From positions 4,714,896 through 4,778,895 of the forward strand of contig OY282377.1 in assembly GCA_958295785.1 (NCBI GenBank): a DNA stretch of 64,000 nt. The letters run 5' to 3'. The notes below the pieces were generated by a model. That model saw nothing but the letters and a program-made list of their open reading frames with translations, searched no databases and had not been told where the DNA came from. Positions 16,473 to 25,742 of the stretch are shown here, in pieces; positions within the stretch are counted from its first letter, which is position 1, and every line of letters begins with the position of its first letter. The position numbers were made by a program, and so were the translations under genes. This stretch comes from an uncultured Latescibacterota bacterium. GTDB lineage: Bacteria > Latescibacterota > UBA2968.

Positions 16473-16763
16473 ATGTCCGAAACGCGACAAAGACAGAAAT
16501 TGCTTTTTCTGTATCTCGGCAATTCCAGCCCGGAGAGCGAAGTGGTTGCGTGGTCGCTTTACGACGGCACGACAGACGAAACGTTTGAAGCCACAGGTGA
16601 ACAGGCCGAGCCGCCTTACGCATCTGTGCTCGATGCCATGCGCGATGGCTGGCGCGTTATTCAAGTGCCTGTTCTCCAAACCCCGCAAGTGGGTCGAGAA
16701 TACGAAAACGACTATCTCGACTTTGAATTTGTCCTCGAAAAAATGGAGACCGTAAATGGATGA
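16473..16763 (+). CDS. Small conserved hypothetical protein coupled to PhyH
   Basis: 96 residues, MSETRQRQKLLFLYLGNSSPESEVVAWSLYDG and onward, with VLDAMRDGWRVIQVPVLQTP in the middle and an acidic tail. No family is recognised. GAGGAG precedes ATG 16473 by about 10 nt. Its end overlaps the PhyH start by 8 nt, so the two are made together and the small protein may be an accessory of that oxygenase. Confidence 0.65.
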   Translation: MSETRQRQKLLFLYLGNSSPESEVVAWSLYDGTTDETFEATGEQAEPPYASVLDAMRDGWRVIQVPVLQTPQVGREYENDYLDFEFVLEKMETVNG

Positions 16764-17586
16764 GAATCTCTTGCTCACATCGGTTGAAATGGCCCAATTT
16801 GCAAGCACGGGTTTTCTGCGGTTTGACAACCTGGTTCCGCGTGAACTCTGCAAAGCGGCACACGAAGAAATGAGCACGGGCAAGCTCAGACGCCGTGCGC
16901 CGATGGGCGCGCCTTTTGGCGAAGTTTGGCCCGACGAAGCCATTGGCAGGGTTTTTCACTTGCCCAAAGTGGCGGCGATTATCCACAGCTTGGTGGGCCC
17001 CAACCCGCGGTACGATCATCACGCGGCGCACCTCACGCCGGCAAATACCCGCAAGGGGGCGAATTTGCACCAAGATGCCGAATACGATATTCGCGATCTG
17101 CATTTCGATATCCAAATTTCCTTCTTTCCAGAAGACACGCCACTCGAAAGCGGGGGCACGCTGTTTGTGCCCGGCACGCAGTTTCGCCGGGTTCACGAAG
17201 CCGAGATCAAACGCTATCAAAATGTCGTGGGGCAGGTGCAGGCGGTCTGCGAAGCCGGGACGATGTTTTTCTGGCACACCAATATCTGGCATTCGGCCCG
17301 CAGCAATTTTACCCATAGGGACCGCTACATGTTTAAGCTGCGCCTCAATCCCACGGTTCGCCAACAACGCCTGTGGAATACCGATGATTTGGACAGTCCC
17401 AAAGTTGTCCAAATTCTCAACCAGAAAATCCCGTGGCACGGGCAACGCCACCGCATTGAACTCATGAATCGCATCAAATTCTGGCGGTTCCTCACTGGGG
17501 ATCCCACATTTGATTTGGCACTTTGGTGGGGGCGCGTTGAAAACACGCCGGATATTATTCATGCCGAACAGCGGGTCGGCGCGTAA
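16756..17586 (+). CDS. Phytanoyl-CoA dioxygenase (PhyH) family protein, third copy
   Basis: 276 residues. The iron site is GANLHQDAEYDIRDLHFDIQISFF near residue 98 (H-x-D). The distal half is FFWHTNIWHSARSNFTHRDRYMFKLRLNPT near 170-195, with the last His and the Arg for 2-oxoglutarate. GGTLFVPGTQFRRVH near 135 is the usual turn. It differs strongly from the other two PhyH proteins in the window, so this is not a recent local duplication. It is followed by an epimerase-like and a dehydrogenase gene on the same strand, suggesting a short catabolic operon. Substrate unknown. Confidence 0.85.
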   Translation: MDENLLLTSVEMAQFASTGFLRFDNLVPRELCKAAHEEMSTGKLRRRAPMGAPFGEVWPDEAIGRVFHLPKVAAIIHSLVGPNPRYDHHAAHLTPANTRKGANLHQDAEYDIRDLHFDIQISFFPEDTPLESGGTLFVPGTQFRRVHEAEIKRYQNVVGQVQAVCEAGTMFFWHTNIWHSARSNFTHRDRYMFKLRLNPTVRQQRLWNTDDLDSPKVVQILNQKIPWHGQRHRIELMNRIKFWRFLTGDPTFDLALWWGRVENTPDIIHAEQRVGA

Positions 17587-17606
17587 ATTGAGGCAGAGAG
17601 GTTATT

Positions 17607-18494
17607 ATGCACTTGTCTATGCACAACTGGATGCGCTCGGAACCCCTCGAAGTCACGCTTGGGCGGTTGGCAAAATTTGGGTATGAGAGCATTGAACTCA
17701 GCGGCGAACCCGACCGTTATGATACCGCAGAAGTTCGGGCGTTGTTGAAAAAATACAACATCCGTTGCTGGGGGGCGGTCACGCTGATGATGGGCAACCG
17801 CAATATGCTCGCCAAAGACGAGGCGATTCGCGCCCAATCCGTGCAGTACGTCAAAAATTGCGTCACGATGGTCAAAGAACTCGATGGGTGCGAACTGACG
17901 GTGGTGCCGGCCACAGTGGGAAAAATCGAACCGGATTCCACGCCTGAAAATGAATGGGAATGGGCGGTTGATGGCATGCGGGAGGTCTATGGTCATTCGG
18001 AGAGAGAAGGGGTTCGCCTCGCCCTTGAACCCATCAATCGCTTTGAGACGTATTTTATCACGCGAGGTGCTCAGGCCCTCGCGCTCGCCGAAGCGACTGG
18101 GGCCAATTGCGGCGTGTGCTTAGACGCTTTTCACATCAATATTGAAGAGGCCGATCCCTATCGCGCCATTCGAGATGCGGGCGACCGTTTGGTGGATTTT
18201 CATGTGGCTGACAACAATCGCATGGCGTGTGGCTTGGGCAACTGGGATTGGGCGAAATTGGTCGCAACGCTGAAAGAGGTGGGGTATGATGGCGCGCTCA
18301 CAGTTGAATTTGTCGCGCCAATTGACCGCACACCCGCCAATGAATATCCCAATGCGGTTGAGACCGATCCGGTTGACATTACGCCCGAGGAGCTCAAGTT
18401 TATTCAGGATCACGGCAGCAGTCTTTTGAGCGAGGAATTTTATACGTTTCTCGTGAAAAAAACCGCTGAGACTTTGTTGCCGCTGATTGCCTAA
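17607..18494 (+). CDS. Sugar phosphate isomerase/epimerase family TIM-barrel protein
   Basis: 295 residues of the xylose isomerase-like/AP-endonuclease-2 fold. RLALEPINRFETYFITRGAQAL near 140 carries the first metal-binding Glu, CLDAFHINIEEADP near 175 the Asp and His, DFHVADNNRMACGLGNWDW near 203 another His, and LTVEFVAPIDR near 233 the last Glu. Such enzymes (D-tagatose 3-epimerase, hydroxypyruvate isomerase, inosose dehydratase) act on keto-sugars in the cytosol. AGAGAGG sits about 6 nt before ATG 17607. The stop lies 83 nt upstream of the dehydrogenase start at 18577. Confidence 0.85.
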   Translation: MHLSMHNWMRSEPLEVTLGRLAKFGYESIELSGEPDRYDTAEVRALLKKYNIRCWGAVTLMMGNRNMLAKDEAIRAQSVQYVKNCVTMVKELDGCELTVVPATVGKIEPDSTPENEWEWAVDGMREVYGHSEREGVRLALEPINRFETYFITRGAQALALAEATGANCGVCLDAFHINIEEADPYRAIRDAGDRLVDFHVADNNRMACGLGNWDWAKLVATLKEVGYDGALTVEFVAPIDRTPANEYPNAVETDPVDITPEELKFIQDHGSSLLSEEFYTFLVKKTAETLLPLIA

Positions 18495-18576
18495 ACAGAT
18501 GGACGCGCATGGGCGCGTCGCTCGTTTCGACAGGCTTGGCGAGCACGGTACAATGGATAGATGCGAAAGGCAAAAT

Positions 18577-19569
18577 ATGGGACAAAAAATTCTCGTTATG
18601 AACAATCTTCAAAATCCCGAATTTGAATCCGAAGCGCGGGCAAAGGCACTCGATAGGTTGCGCGAATACGCCGAGGTCGAATTTTACACCGCGTCTGAAC
18701 TGGCAGCCGAACACGCCGAGGGCGCGGTGGGCGTTCTGGCGGATTCCGTTGTTTTCACGCCCCAGTTTTACGCCGCCGCACGCGATCTGCGTATTGTTGC
18801 GCGCTGGGGCGTTGGGTTTGAAAAAGTGGATGTGCCACGCGCGACCGATTGCGGTGTTCTCGTCACGGTTTCACCGGTTCACATGGTCGCGGTTGCCGAA
18901 TATGCCATTGCCCAATGGATGGCGACGCTCAAACGCGCTTATACGCTGAACCGAAACAGCCATGCGGGCGATTTTCGGATTATCAAGACGTATGAGGCCC
19001 GGGGCTCGTGTTTGGGGATTTGGGGACTCGGGCGAATCGGTCAGGCCATGGCCGAGCGTGCGCGGCCGCTACTCGGGGATTCGGGCCGCTTGCTCGTTTG
19101 CGATATTCGCTCCGATATTTGCGAAATCGCGGCCCAATACAATGCCGAAGTGGTGGATGATCCCCGCGACCTTTTTGAAGCGTGCGATGCCATCTCTTTG
19201 CATCTTTCCGGCGATGATACCGTCGTCACCTACGATTTGCTTTGCGCGATGCAACCCCATGCCTCGCTCATCAATCCCTCGCGCGGCAATTTGGTGGATG
19301 ACGAAGCTGTGAACCGTGCGATCAAAGAAGAACGCCTGTATTATTACGTGGTGGATGATCCGGTCAATCAGACCCGTGCGATTCACAAAGACCACCCCCG
19401 AATTATATGCACCAATCACAACGCGGGTATTTCCGTTGAATCGGCCATTCGCCTTGACGAGTGTTGCGTTGAACAGATCATCGCCGCGATTGAAGGTCGC
19501 ACACCCGATCATGTGCTCAATCCCGAGGTGCTCGATCACCCGCGCGTTCGGGGATTTCTCAATGCGTAA
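18577..19569 (+). CDS. D-isomer-specific 2-hydroxyacid dehydrogenase (phosphoglycerate dehydrogenase-like)
   Basis: 330 residues from ATG 18577, which has GAAAGG just upstream; an in-frame start at 18487 would overlap the previous gene and add non-protein-like sequence. VARWGVGFEKVD near 70, the Rossmann fingerprint GIWGLGRIGQAMAE near 148, SLHLSGDDTVVTYDLL near 210, INPSRGNLVDDEAV near 232 and CTNHNAGIS near 278 (catalytic His) follow the SerA/GyaR pattern. It interconverts a 2-hydroxy acid and a 2-keto acid with NAD(P)H. Its place after the epimerase and PhyH suggests a shared pathway; substrate unknown. A strong terminator follows. Confidence 0.88.
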   Translation: MGQKILVMNNLQNPEFESEARAKALDRLREYAEVEFYTASELAAEHAEGAVGVLADSVVFTPQFYAAARDLRIVARWGVGFEKVDVPRATDCGVLVTVSPVHMVAVAEYAIAQWMATLKRAYTLNRNSHAGDFRIIKTYEARGSCLGIWGLGRIGQAMAERARPLLGDSGRLLVCDIRSDICEIAAQYNAEVVDDPRDLFEACDAISLHLSGDDTVVTYDLLCAMQPHASLINPSRGNLVDDEAVNRAIKEERLYYYVVDDPVNQTRAIHKDHPRIICTNHNAGISVESAIRLDECCVEQIIAAIEGRTPDHVLNPEVLDHPRVRGFLNA

Positions 19570-19597
19570 CTTACGCCTGACAGATGTTTCGGGAAAA

Positions 19598-19632
19598 ACA
19601 AAAAACGCGCTTTTCAGCGCGTTTTTTGTTTT
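19598..19632 (+). terminator. Rho-independent terminator after the dehydrogenase
   Basis: The stem ACAAAAAACGCGCT pairs with AGCGCGTTTTTTGT (14 bp) around a TTTC loop. The A and T arms let it act on both strands, so it may also serve the minus-strand SWIM gene that ends at 19729. Confidence 0.9.
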
Positions 19633-19728
19633 ATCGAGACTTACTGTTTTGGCGTTGGCCTTTTCAAACGCCCGTGGGACGACTGCGTTCACGGTTTTTG
19701 ACTGCCGCTCATACACAATCTCTCTTCC

Positions 19729-21672
19729 CTAATCAATGATGCGCTTGCCCGCCAAACCATCCAAGACCTCTAAGCAACGTGGTCGCCTGTCGTTTTGGTT
19801 TCTCAAATCGCGCAAATACGCTTCCCATTCGCGGTCCCTTTTGAGACGCTTTAGGGCGTCTCGCACCTCGCGCAAATAACCGCCAGCTTCCTGATAACCG
19901 GAAACTTGGACGCGGCTGATCGCGGACTCGGCCTGCGCTTTCCAGATCTCGATGGCGCGTTCGGGATATTTCTCTTTGATCGCTTGGGCCACTTTGAGTG
20001 ACGATGTGCCAGAATGGCTCCATGAATTTTCAGTTTGGGGTGTTTTTAGATCGTACCACTTCAACACCTCGGTTGGTTTTTGTTCTGCGATGGCAATATC
20101 GATCAAGATTTGGGTATTGGGTACCCTTGAGGGATGAATGTCTTGTTGAAATCCCGTCGCTGGCAAAGGCCATTTGCAATCCGGTTCTCCCTTTCGCTTT
20201 CGGCCCTGTGTTCGCGGTAAGTGCCCTGTTTTTAGAAAGTAGCGCGCCCAGGCTTTGACCGCTGTGCCAGCGTTGACTTTGCGGGCGGCCTCGCATAACT
20301 CTTGAAAGGCGGGTAGCGAGGGCTGTTCGAAAAATTCATCCGCATAAAAGGCCGCCGCGCCCAGATGGTCACCCGTTTTTTCCCGAATGGTACACAGATA
20401 GTCCTTGAGTTTAGAGCAGGTGTCAGGGTGATGGGGACCCGCGTTCGCAATGGCCTTGCGGCACCCGTTTTCGGCGTCTTCAAAGCGTTTTTCCTCGATC
20501 AAAAGGGCGATTAGGGCGGTGTAGTTGCCGGTGATCTCGGCTTCCCGTTCATACAGGGGAATGATCTCATTCTCGCATCCGGCTCCCTCAAGCGCGTCGA
20601 TGAGCCACTCGGTCAATCGTCCGCGCCGGAAATTGTCTGCCTTCATGGCATTCAGGCGTTTCTGCAATTCGTCGGCGAGTGCTCGCCAGTGGGATTTTTT
20701 GTGCGGACCATCCCTAAATGCGTATAGCTCTTCATCAAAAAAGCCATATTCATCTGCCAATTCCAGGTCCACTGCCCATATTAGTTGTTCGGACGGAGAG
20801 AGGGAAGACGCGGTCAAAGCCCGAAACACAATTTCAATGCAGGGGGCGACTGCACCCTCGTCGATCAGGTCGCCTTCGTGATCATAGGTTTCAATGGCAA
20901 AAGAGAGAGAATCGATCATCTCTTTGCCCACCTGAAGGATATCGTCGGCCTGACCGGCTTGAAGGAGTGCATGGAGATATGCTTTCAGACGGTCGAAATT
21001 TATAGGCTGATAGCCCGCATCATAATCATCCCAGTTGGGTTCTCTTATGTCAAGTTCCCGTCTGATTGTTTTGAGCAGGGTGCTAGTCTTGCCACTGTGA
21101 ACATTTTGGCGATCCGACAAAACTGCTTTTACGTCGGGAAAGGCATCCATGAGGTCGCCAAGCAGTGCTACGAGTTGTGCTTTGGATTGTTTTTCAAGGT
21201 AGGCCGAAAGGGTTTCGGTTCTCGTTTCCCGATCTGTCATTGGCCCTGTCCTCCGCATACCTAACCCGGGTTCCCAGTATTGGCCTGCGATTTTGTCTCT
21301 TGCTGGTTGCAAATCCAAACGGGGATCTGTTTCTGGGATTTGCGGGACCTCAAAGTTGTTCTTCACATGCTCCATGTATTCCAATATCACCGCGACTGCG
21401 TGTTTGCAAGTCCCGGCGTAAGGACAGGTACACGTTGAGAGCAATTTGCCATTCCGGATTTCCACGTGCGTGGTATATCGTTTCGTGCCGAACACCCAAG
21501 CGATGATCGCGCCTTCGGGAGTGATGCCCAAATCAGAAACGCTGGTGTTGCGCTGATAGGTGCGCCCCCTGTTGACGATTTTATTCCCCGCCCAATTTAT
21601 CAGATCTTCCCAAGACAGATCGATAAATGGATTTTGCGATGTGGATTTGGACTTTTCTTCAGCCATTTGCAT
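19729..21672 (-). CDS. SWIM zinc-finger domain protein
   Basis: About 647 residues from ATG 21672 (CAGGAACA upstream); ATG 21666 is an alternative. The frame is open to 21882, but that extra part runs through a dispersed repeat. STCTCPYAGTCKHAVAVILEYMEH near residue 75-98 is a SWIM finger (C-x-C-x(n)-C-x-H), a zinc-binding fold thought to bind DNA or protein. The rest is helical and TPR/HEAT-like (FEDAENGCRKAIANAGPHHPDTCSKLKDYL), followed by a basic C-terminus. Proteins of this layout are widespread and uncharacterised. It stands alone between two terminator or repeat regions. Confidence 0.8.
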   Translation of the reverse strand: MQMAEEKSKSTSQNPFIDLSWEDLINWAGNKIVNRGRTYQRNTSVSDLGITPEGAIIAWVFGTKRYTTHVEIRNGKLLSTCTCPYAGTCKHAVAVILEYMEHVKNNFEVPQIPETDPRLDLQPARDKIAGQYWEPGLGMRRTGPMTDRETRTETLSAYLEKQSKAQLVALLGDLMDAFPDVKAVLSDRQNVHSGKTSTLLKTIRRELDIREPNWDDYDAGYQPINFDRLKAYLHALLQAGQADDILQVGKEMIDSLSFAIETYDHEGDLIDEGAVAPCIEIVFRALTASSLSPSEQLIWAVDLELADEYGFFDEELYAFRDGPHKKSHWRALADELQKRLNAMKADNFRRGRLTEWLIDALEGAGCENEIIPLYEREAEITGNYTALIALLIEEKRFEDAENGCRKAIANAGPHHPDTCSKLKDYLCTIREKTGDHLGAAAFYADEFFEQPSLPAFQELCEAARKVNAGTAVKAWARYFLKTGHLPRTQGRKRKGEPDCKWPLPATGFQQDIHPSRVPNTQILIDIAIAEQKPTEVLKWYDLKTPQTENSWSHSGTSSLKVAQAIKEKYPERAIEIWKAQAESAISRVQVSGYQEAGGYLREVRDALKRLKRDREWEAYLRDLRNQNDRRPRCLEVLDGLAGKRIID

Positions 21673-21739
21673 TGTTCCTGTTTGTCGATAAGCACGGCGA
21701 TTTGTGCAAAAATAAGCCACTCGTTTAGATATGGCAACA

Positions 21740-21796
21740 GATTTCATACCTATTTGCTTTCGCGTTGTCCGTATTCTGCATCCCACCAAGGATGAC
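21740..21796. repeat. Dispersed repeat family 2, copy B
   Basis: GTTGTCCGTATTCTGCATCC with flanks matches copy A near 9656. It lies just upstream of the SWIM gene. In the reverse frame it encodes a GCRIRTTRKQIG-type peptide, as does copy A, which can mislead gene callers into extending starts. Confidence 0.55.
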
Positions 21797-21872
21797 ATAA
21801 AAGGCATGTCATTAGGAATTGGAAATGCCCTACACCACCCCTTAGCGGCCCTAAAAATTAGTGAACGACCAT

Positions 21873-21972
21873 TTACCACCATGTTTCATGCCTACGTATT
21901 CCCGTAATTTCCCAAGTTTTCTCTATCATATTCTCAATACTTTCCCGGTATTTGGCTACTGTGGAATAAATA
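21873..21972 (-). pseudogene. Severed 3' end of the N6-adenine methylase gene
   Basis: Left of the IS630 element the minus strand reads YSTVAKYRESIENMIEKTWE and on to a TAA at 21873-21875. If the IS and one TA are removed, this segment continues the methylase at 23165-25087. The frame joins only if the A8 run near 23172-23179 is read as A7. The piece would be the natural C-terminus, a helix typical of the end of specificity-type domains. Confidence 0.6.
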
Positions 21973-22023
21973 CTCTGTAAATTAAATACTTTGGAATTTC
22001 AATTATTTCAAGGAGGCGTTCGC

Positions 22024-22446
22024 ATGCCCAAACAACACGTCCAACTCACCCCCACAGACCGAGATACTTTGACCGCCTTGATCACCAAAGGAGACCAAAA
22101 AGCCCGAATCTACAAACGCGCTTTGGGCTTGCTTGAACTTGACCGAGGCAAAACCTACACCCAAGTGGCTCAAACCCTCGGCATGACCGGGCAGACCCTG
22201 AGCAATTGGGCAAAGAAATACCGCACCCTCGGCTTGGATGGCCTCAAAGATGCCCCGCGGCCAGGACGCCCGGTGGAGATGACCGGCAAGCAACGGGCCC
22301 AAATCACCGCCTTGGCCTGTTCAACCCCCCCGGCAGGCCATGGCAGATGGACGTTGCGCCTCTTGGCGGATCACTGCGTGGCATTGGGCTATTGTGAGCA
22401 TCTCTCACACACGCATGTCAAGACGATTCTAAAAAAAACGAATTGA
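22024..22446 (+). CDS. IS630 transposase, first frame (helix-turn-helix part)
   Basis: 140 residues from ATG 22024 with AAGGAGG 7 nt upstream. YTQVAQTLGMTGQTLSNWAKKYRTLGLDGLKDAPRPGRP is the paired helix-turn-helix DNA-binding region of IS630 transposases. The frame ends at KTILKKTN, beside an A8 run (about 22430-22437). A -1 slip there would give KTILKKNELKPHLKKTW, the usual continuous sequence of IS630 proteins, so the full enzyme is probably made by programmed frameshifting. Confidence 0.9.
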   Translation: MPKQHVQLTPTDRDTLTALITKGDQKARIYKRALGLLELDRGKTYTQVAQTLGMTGQTLSNWAKKYRTLGLDGLKDAPRPGRPVEMTGKQRAQITALACSTPPAGHGRWTLRLLADHCVALGYCEHLSHTHVKTILKKTN

Positions 22447-23153
22447 AGCCCCACTTGAAGAAAACCTGGTGCATCAGCAAAGTGGATGCGTCCTTTCTCG
22501 CACGCATGGAAGCCTTGCTTTGGCTGTATGACCAACCTCATGATCCCAATGTTCCTGTGGTCTGCTTTGATGAACGTCCTTGTTTTCTCATCGGACAAGT
22601 CCTTGATCCCTTGCCCCTAACAACAGGCCAAGTGACCAAAGAACATTATGCCTATACCAAACACGGTTCGTGTGCTTTGTTGGCCGCCATTGAGCCTTTA
22701 ACCGGCAAACGGCTTGCCGAAATCTATCCCCGGCGCACGATGAAGGAAGACACCCACTTTTGTCAGGCCCTGACACAGCATTGGCCACAAGCGGAGAAAA
22801 TCCGCTTGGTGCAAGACAATCTCAACACGCATACCCGCCATGCCTTCTATCGTTACTTGCCGGCCGATGAGGCGTTTGCCCTCGCGCAGAAGTTTGAGTT
22901 CTTCTTTACCCCCAAGTCGGCGAGTTGGCTCAACATGATCGAGATCGAATTTTCGGCTCTGGCGCGAGGATGTTTGAATAGGCGCATTGCGACGCAGGCG
23001 GAACTACGCCGAGAAGTTTTGGCCTTCTTTCAGGAGCGGGAGGCCAAGGGCATCCCCTTGAATTGGCAGTTCACTTTGCCCAAGGCCAGAGACAAGATGA
23101 ATACCCATTATCAACGCGTTTATCCAGACAATTCAAAACTTAGGATAACTTAA
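22443..23153 (+). CDS. IS630 transposase, second frame (DDE catalytic part)
   Basis: 236 residues with the DDE triad in order: VVCFDERPCFL near residue 40, LVQDNLNTH near 118, and SASWLNMIEIEFSALARGCL near 155-165. It lies in the -1 frame relative to the first part and starts at a TTG with no ribosome site, consistent with expression as a fusion through the A8 slip. The reading frame is otherwise intact, so the element may still be active. It catalyses cut-and-paste movement into TA sites. Confidence 0.9.
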   Translation: MKPHLKKTWCISKVDASFLARMEALLWLYDQPHDPNVPVVCFDERPCFLIGQVLDPLPLTTGQVTKEHYAYTKHGSCALLAAIEPLTGKRLAEIYPRRTMKEDTHFCQALTQHWPQAEKIRLVQDNLNTHTRHAFYRYLPADEAFALAQKFEFFFTPKSASWLNMIEIEFSALARGCLNRRIATQAELRREVLAFFQEREAKGIPLNWQFTLPKARDKMNTHYQRVYPDNSKLRIT

Positions 23154-25087
23154 TTTACAGAGTAATAAAGTCTTTTTTTTGCTTCTGAATTGGATTTTGG
23201 AACGGGAATTTTTACTCTGGCTAAATCACGGGTTCGAATTCGATTGTGAGAAGCTGAGGTGCCAGAGGTAAGGCTTCTGATCTGGGCTTGAACGAGATCA
23301 ATAAGAAGGAGAAACGCCACCGAATAACTGTCCAGATCACCAGCGGGTTTCATGATTTCAAATTCTGTAGAGCACGTCAATGGAATACCGAAATTGGGCA
23401 CTACGAGAACTCTGGGAATTCTTGGGTTGATTTTCGAAAGTAAAATTTCACCCGGATAGCACCTAAGCCCCGGTGTTTTGGGCGAATAGTCAAGCATTGA
23501 ATTGACATCCAACATGCCTTCGCCGATTACGTGCAGAACGCTTATACATTTGCTTTCAGGGGGGCAAATATCTCGTTTTCTTTTTTTTGATAGAAATTCG
23601 ACCAAATCGCTCAACAGAACGGCGTGATAATCCTCGTGTTGCTCAATTGAAATGACAGACTGAAACCGCTCGGCACTATAATGGTTTGGCGTCCAAGTGG
23701 TGTTTATCACCTCCGAATAGTCAACGCGGAGGCATGAGGGTTTAGAACACAAAATGCGATACTGACCATTTTTATTTGGGTCGTCAATTTTATAGCACTG
23801 GGAAATGTCTTCTAAGTCATTCACTCCTTTTTTTATTTTGATAGGAACGCCTTTTTTTGAATTGACTTCGAAACCCAGTAATTCTGATTTTGCAATAAAA
23901 ATATCAGAAGGTTCAGCTTTGACTGGGTCTCGTTTGAGTATATGCAAGATCGCTGTTTTAGTACGCGTTCCCGCTTGGGCAAACGCAACACTTGGAAGTT
24001 CAATAATTGCCTTGACTATGGCTTTGTGTTTTAGCCTTTCCCTCAAGATTTGTGCTGTGCCTTTCGCAGAGATGACACTGTCAGGAACGATGATCAACAA
24101 ATGTCCCCCCTCTTTCAAAAAAGATAAAGACCTGTCAATAAATAGCAATTCAGAATCGACATTAGTACCAATACTTTGCCCTAGGTCATGTAAAAGAGGC
24201 AAGTTCTCTCTGCCAGTTTGGGCAATATCTCTATTTGAAAATTTGGCGTTGAATGGAGGATTGGAAAGTACGATATCAATTTTCCCGTTGAGTCTGTCTA
24301 AGAAAGAACCCGGAAGGATTGAATTTCCAATTGTGATATGATAATCAGCCGCATAAAAAAGAATCAAATTCATCTTGCACAGACGTACCATGCGATCAAC
24401 TTTATCCTGTCCATATAATTTAACATGGGTTGTACGTGAGCCTTTGGTTTTAGCGACTCGTTTGTAAAAAGCGGTCAGAAATGATCCCACTCCGCAGGCA
24501 GGGTCTAAGACACGCAATGTCTCTGGTAATCGTCCATTGTTTTCCCTTAAGATATATGACAAGGCGACCTCTACCATGAAATCGACGACCTCGGGAGGCG
24601 TCATATATTGAGCATCCTCAATGTTGCTTCGGAAGTTATCTCGGACAAAGTGTCCAAAGGCTTCATTGAGAATGTCAAAAGATTTATCACCTTCGGCATG
24701 TAGAAACGCATCTTCAAGTGAATGTCCAATCAGGGAAAGCAATTTTTGGGCAAACAAATTATCAGTTTCATGGAGTAAAAGTTGAGGATTTGTCCCAAAG
24801 ATCGATGAACCATCTTGGTTGCGATAGCAGGAGAGTTGTGCCGTTTCTTGGAATTTATTCTGCAAAATCTCAATAATACTGTTGCTGAATGGTTCCAAGC
24901 TGGTTTGAAAAAGGGATGGCGAGTTTGAAATGAGACCTCTTTTTTCAGCGACATAGATAGCGATGATTTTTACCACTTCATCGAGTTTTGCATTTGAGTC
25001 GTCAAATCGACCAGATTTGTGGAATTCTTCCCTTAATGAAGAGAGAGAACCATACAGTTTTTTATAGGTCTGCTCTAATACGGACAT
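23150..25087 (-). pseudogene. N6-adenine DNA methyltransferase (HsdM-like with specificity-type C-terminus), 3' end cut by IS630
   Basis: 645 residues as read. VLDPACGVGSFLT near residue 193 is the SAM-binding motif I, and LSNPPFNAKF near 275 the catalytic N-P-P-F. MTPPEVVDFMVEVAL before motif I is typical of type I modification subunits. After about residue 440 the protein turns to a target-recognition-like region ending TSASHNRIRTRDLARVKIPVPKS, so it may carry its own specificity half. The last residues (SVN and stop) come from the IS630 end. The A8 run before them also puts the original tail (21873-21972) out of frame by one base. It probably methylated host DNA for self-marking; whether the truncated protein works is unclear. 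Confidence 0.82.
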
Positions 25088-25181
25088 TTGGATCTCCTTG
25101 AGCTAATCAGTATAAAAATGGTAATTATTGATCTCTCAATCAACACGAATAACCATCATATTACAACCTATTTTCTACAAA

Positions 25182-25430
25182 ATGACACTTAACTGGCTGA
25201 CACGAGATGAAGATATACGCGCCGCTGCTCGCGTTCCCTATCGCTTGTTGGAAGAAGTGCTCGACTTTTCCACTGGCGACTTCGGTGCGGGCAATATGTT
25301 GATCCATGGCGACAATCTGGACGCGCTCAAGGCGTTGTTGCCGTTTTACGCCGGGCGCGTGATTCTCAAATCCTTTGACAAACAGGCCTGCCGGCCGCTA
25401 TTTTTCCCAAGCGAGCCGCAGACATTTTGA
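25182..25430 (+). pseudogene. N-terminal stub of a type III-like (Mod) DNA methyltransferase
   Basis: 82 residues beginning MTLNWLTRDEDIRAAARVPYRLLEEV and reaching NMLIHGDNLDALKALLPFYAGRV, the standard opening of site-specific adenine methyltransferases in which the DPPY motif should follow within 15 residues. Instead the sequence changes to ILKSFDKQACRPLFFPS and stops. The catalytic half has been lost, leaving a dead fragment in the defence region. Confidence 0.75.
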
Positions 25431-25451
25431 CATGAAAGGAGCCCCACGCCA

Positions 25452-25742
25452 ATGATCTACGCAATCGTACCTTTTCAACGGGGTGACAAAGAAAAAATTC
25501 GCAACAAAGTAGAGGCCCTTGGGTGTCCCGTTTATACTGATGAAGCCCCCAGTGCTTACTTTGTGTCGTACAACGGGACGACGCGCGAATTGGCCGAAGC
25601 TATCGGCCTCAGCGATGGCGAATCGGGCACCGGCATCGTCATACCGGTCTCGAATTACTATGGTTATGCAGCCAAAGATCTTTGGGAGTGGATCAGAATC
25701 TACGAACAGGAAACTTGGGTAGCGGGGGGGCCACGGATATGA
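25452..25742 (+). CDS. Small hypothetical protein of a two-gene unit
   Basis: 96 residues, MIYAIVPFQRGDKEKIRNKVEALGCPVYTDEAPSAYFVSYNGTTRELAEAIGL and so on. It looks like a compact alpha/beta protein. No family is recognised. GAAAGGAG lies about 13 nt before the ATG. The stop overlaps the next start as ATGA, so the two are coupled. Its position between a methylase stub and an IS1595 element inside a defence region is suggestive but gives no function. Confidence 0.7.
   Translation: MIYAIVPFQRGDKEKIRNKVEALGCPVYTDEAPSAYFVSYNGTTRELAEAIGLSDGESGTGIVIPVSNYYGYAAKDLWEWIRIYEQETWVAGGPRI

Larger units (their letters stand above)
21973..23162 (+). mobile_element. IS630-family insertion sequence
   Basis: A 1190-bp element. 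Its ends are CTCTGTAAATTAA and the exact reverse complement TTAATTTACAGAG, each flanked by TA (21971-21972 and 23163-23164), the target duplication expected for IS630/Tc1 elements. It encodes two overlapping transposase frames and has cut the methylase gene that lies on the other strand. Confidence 0.92.
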
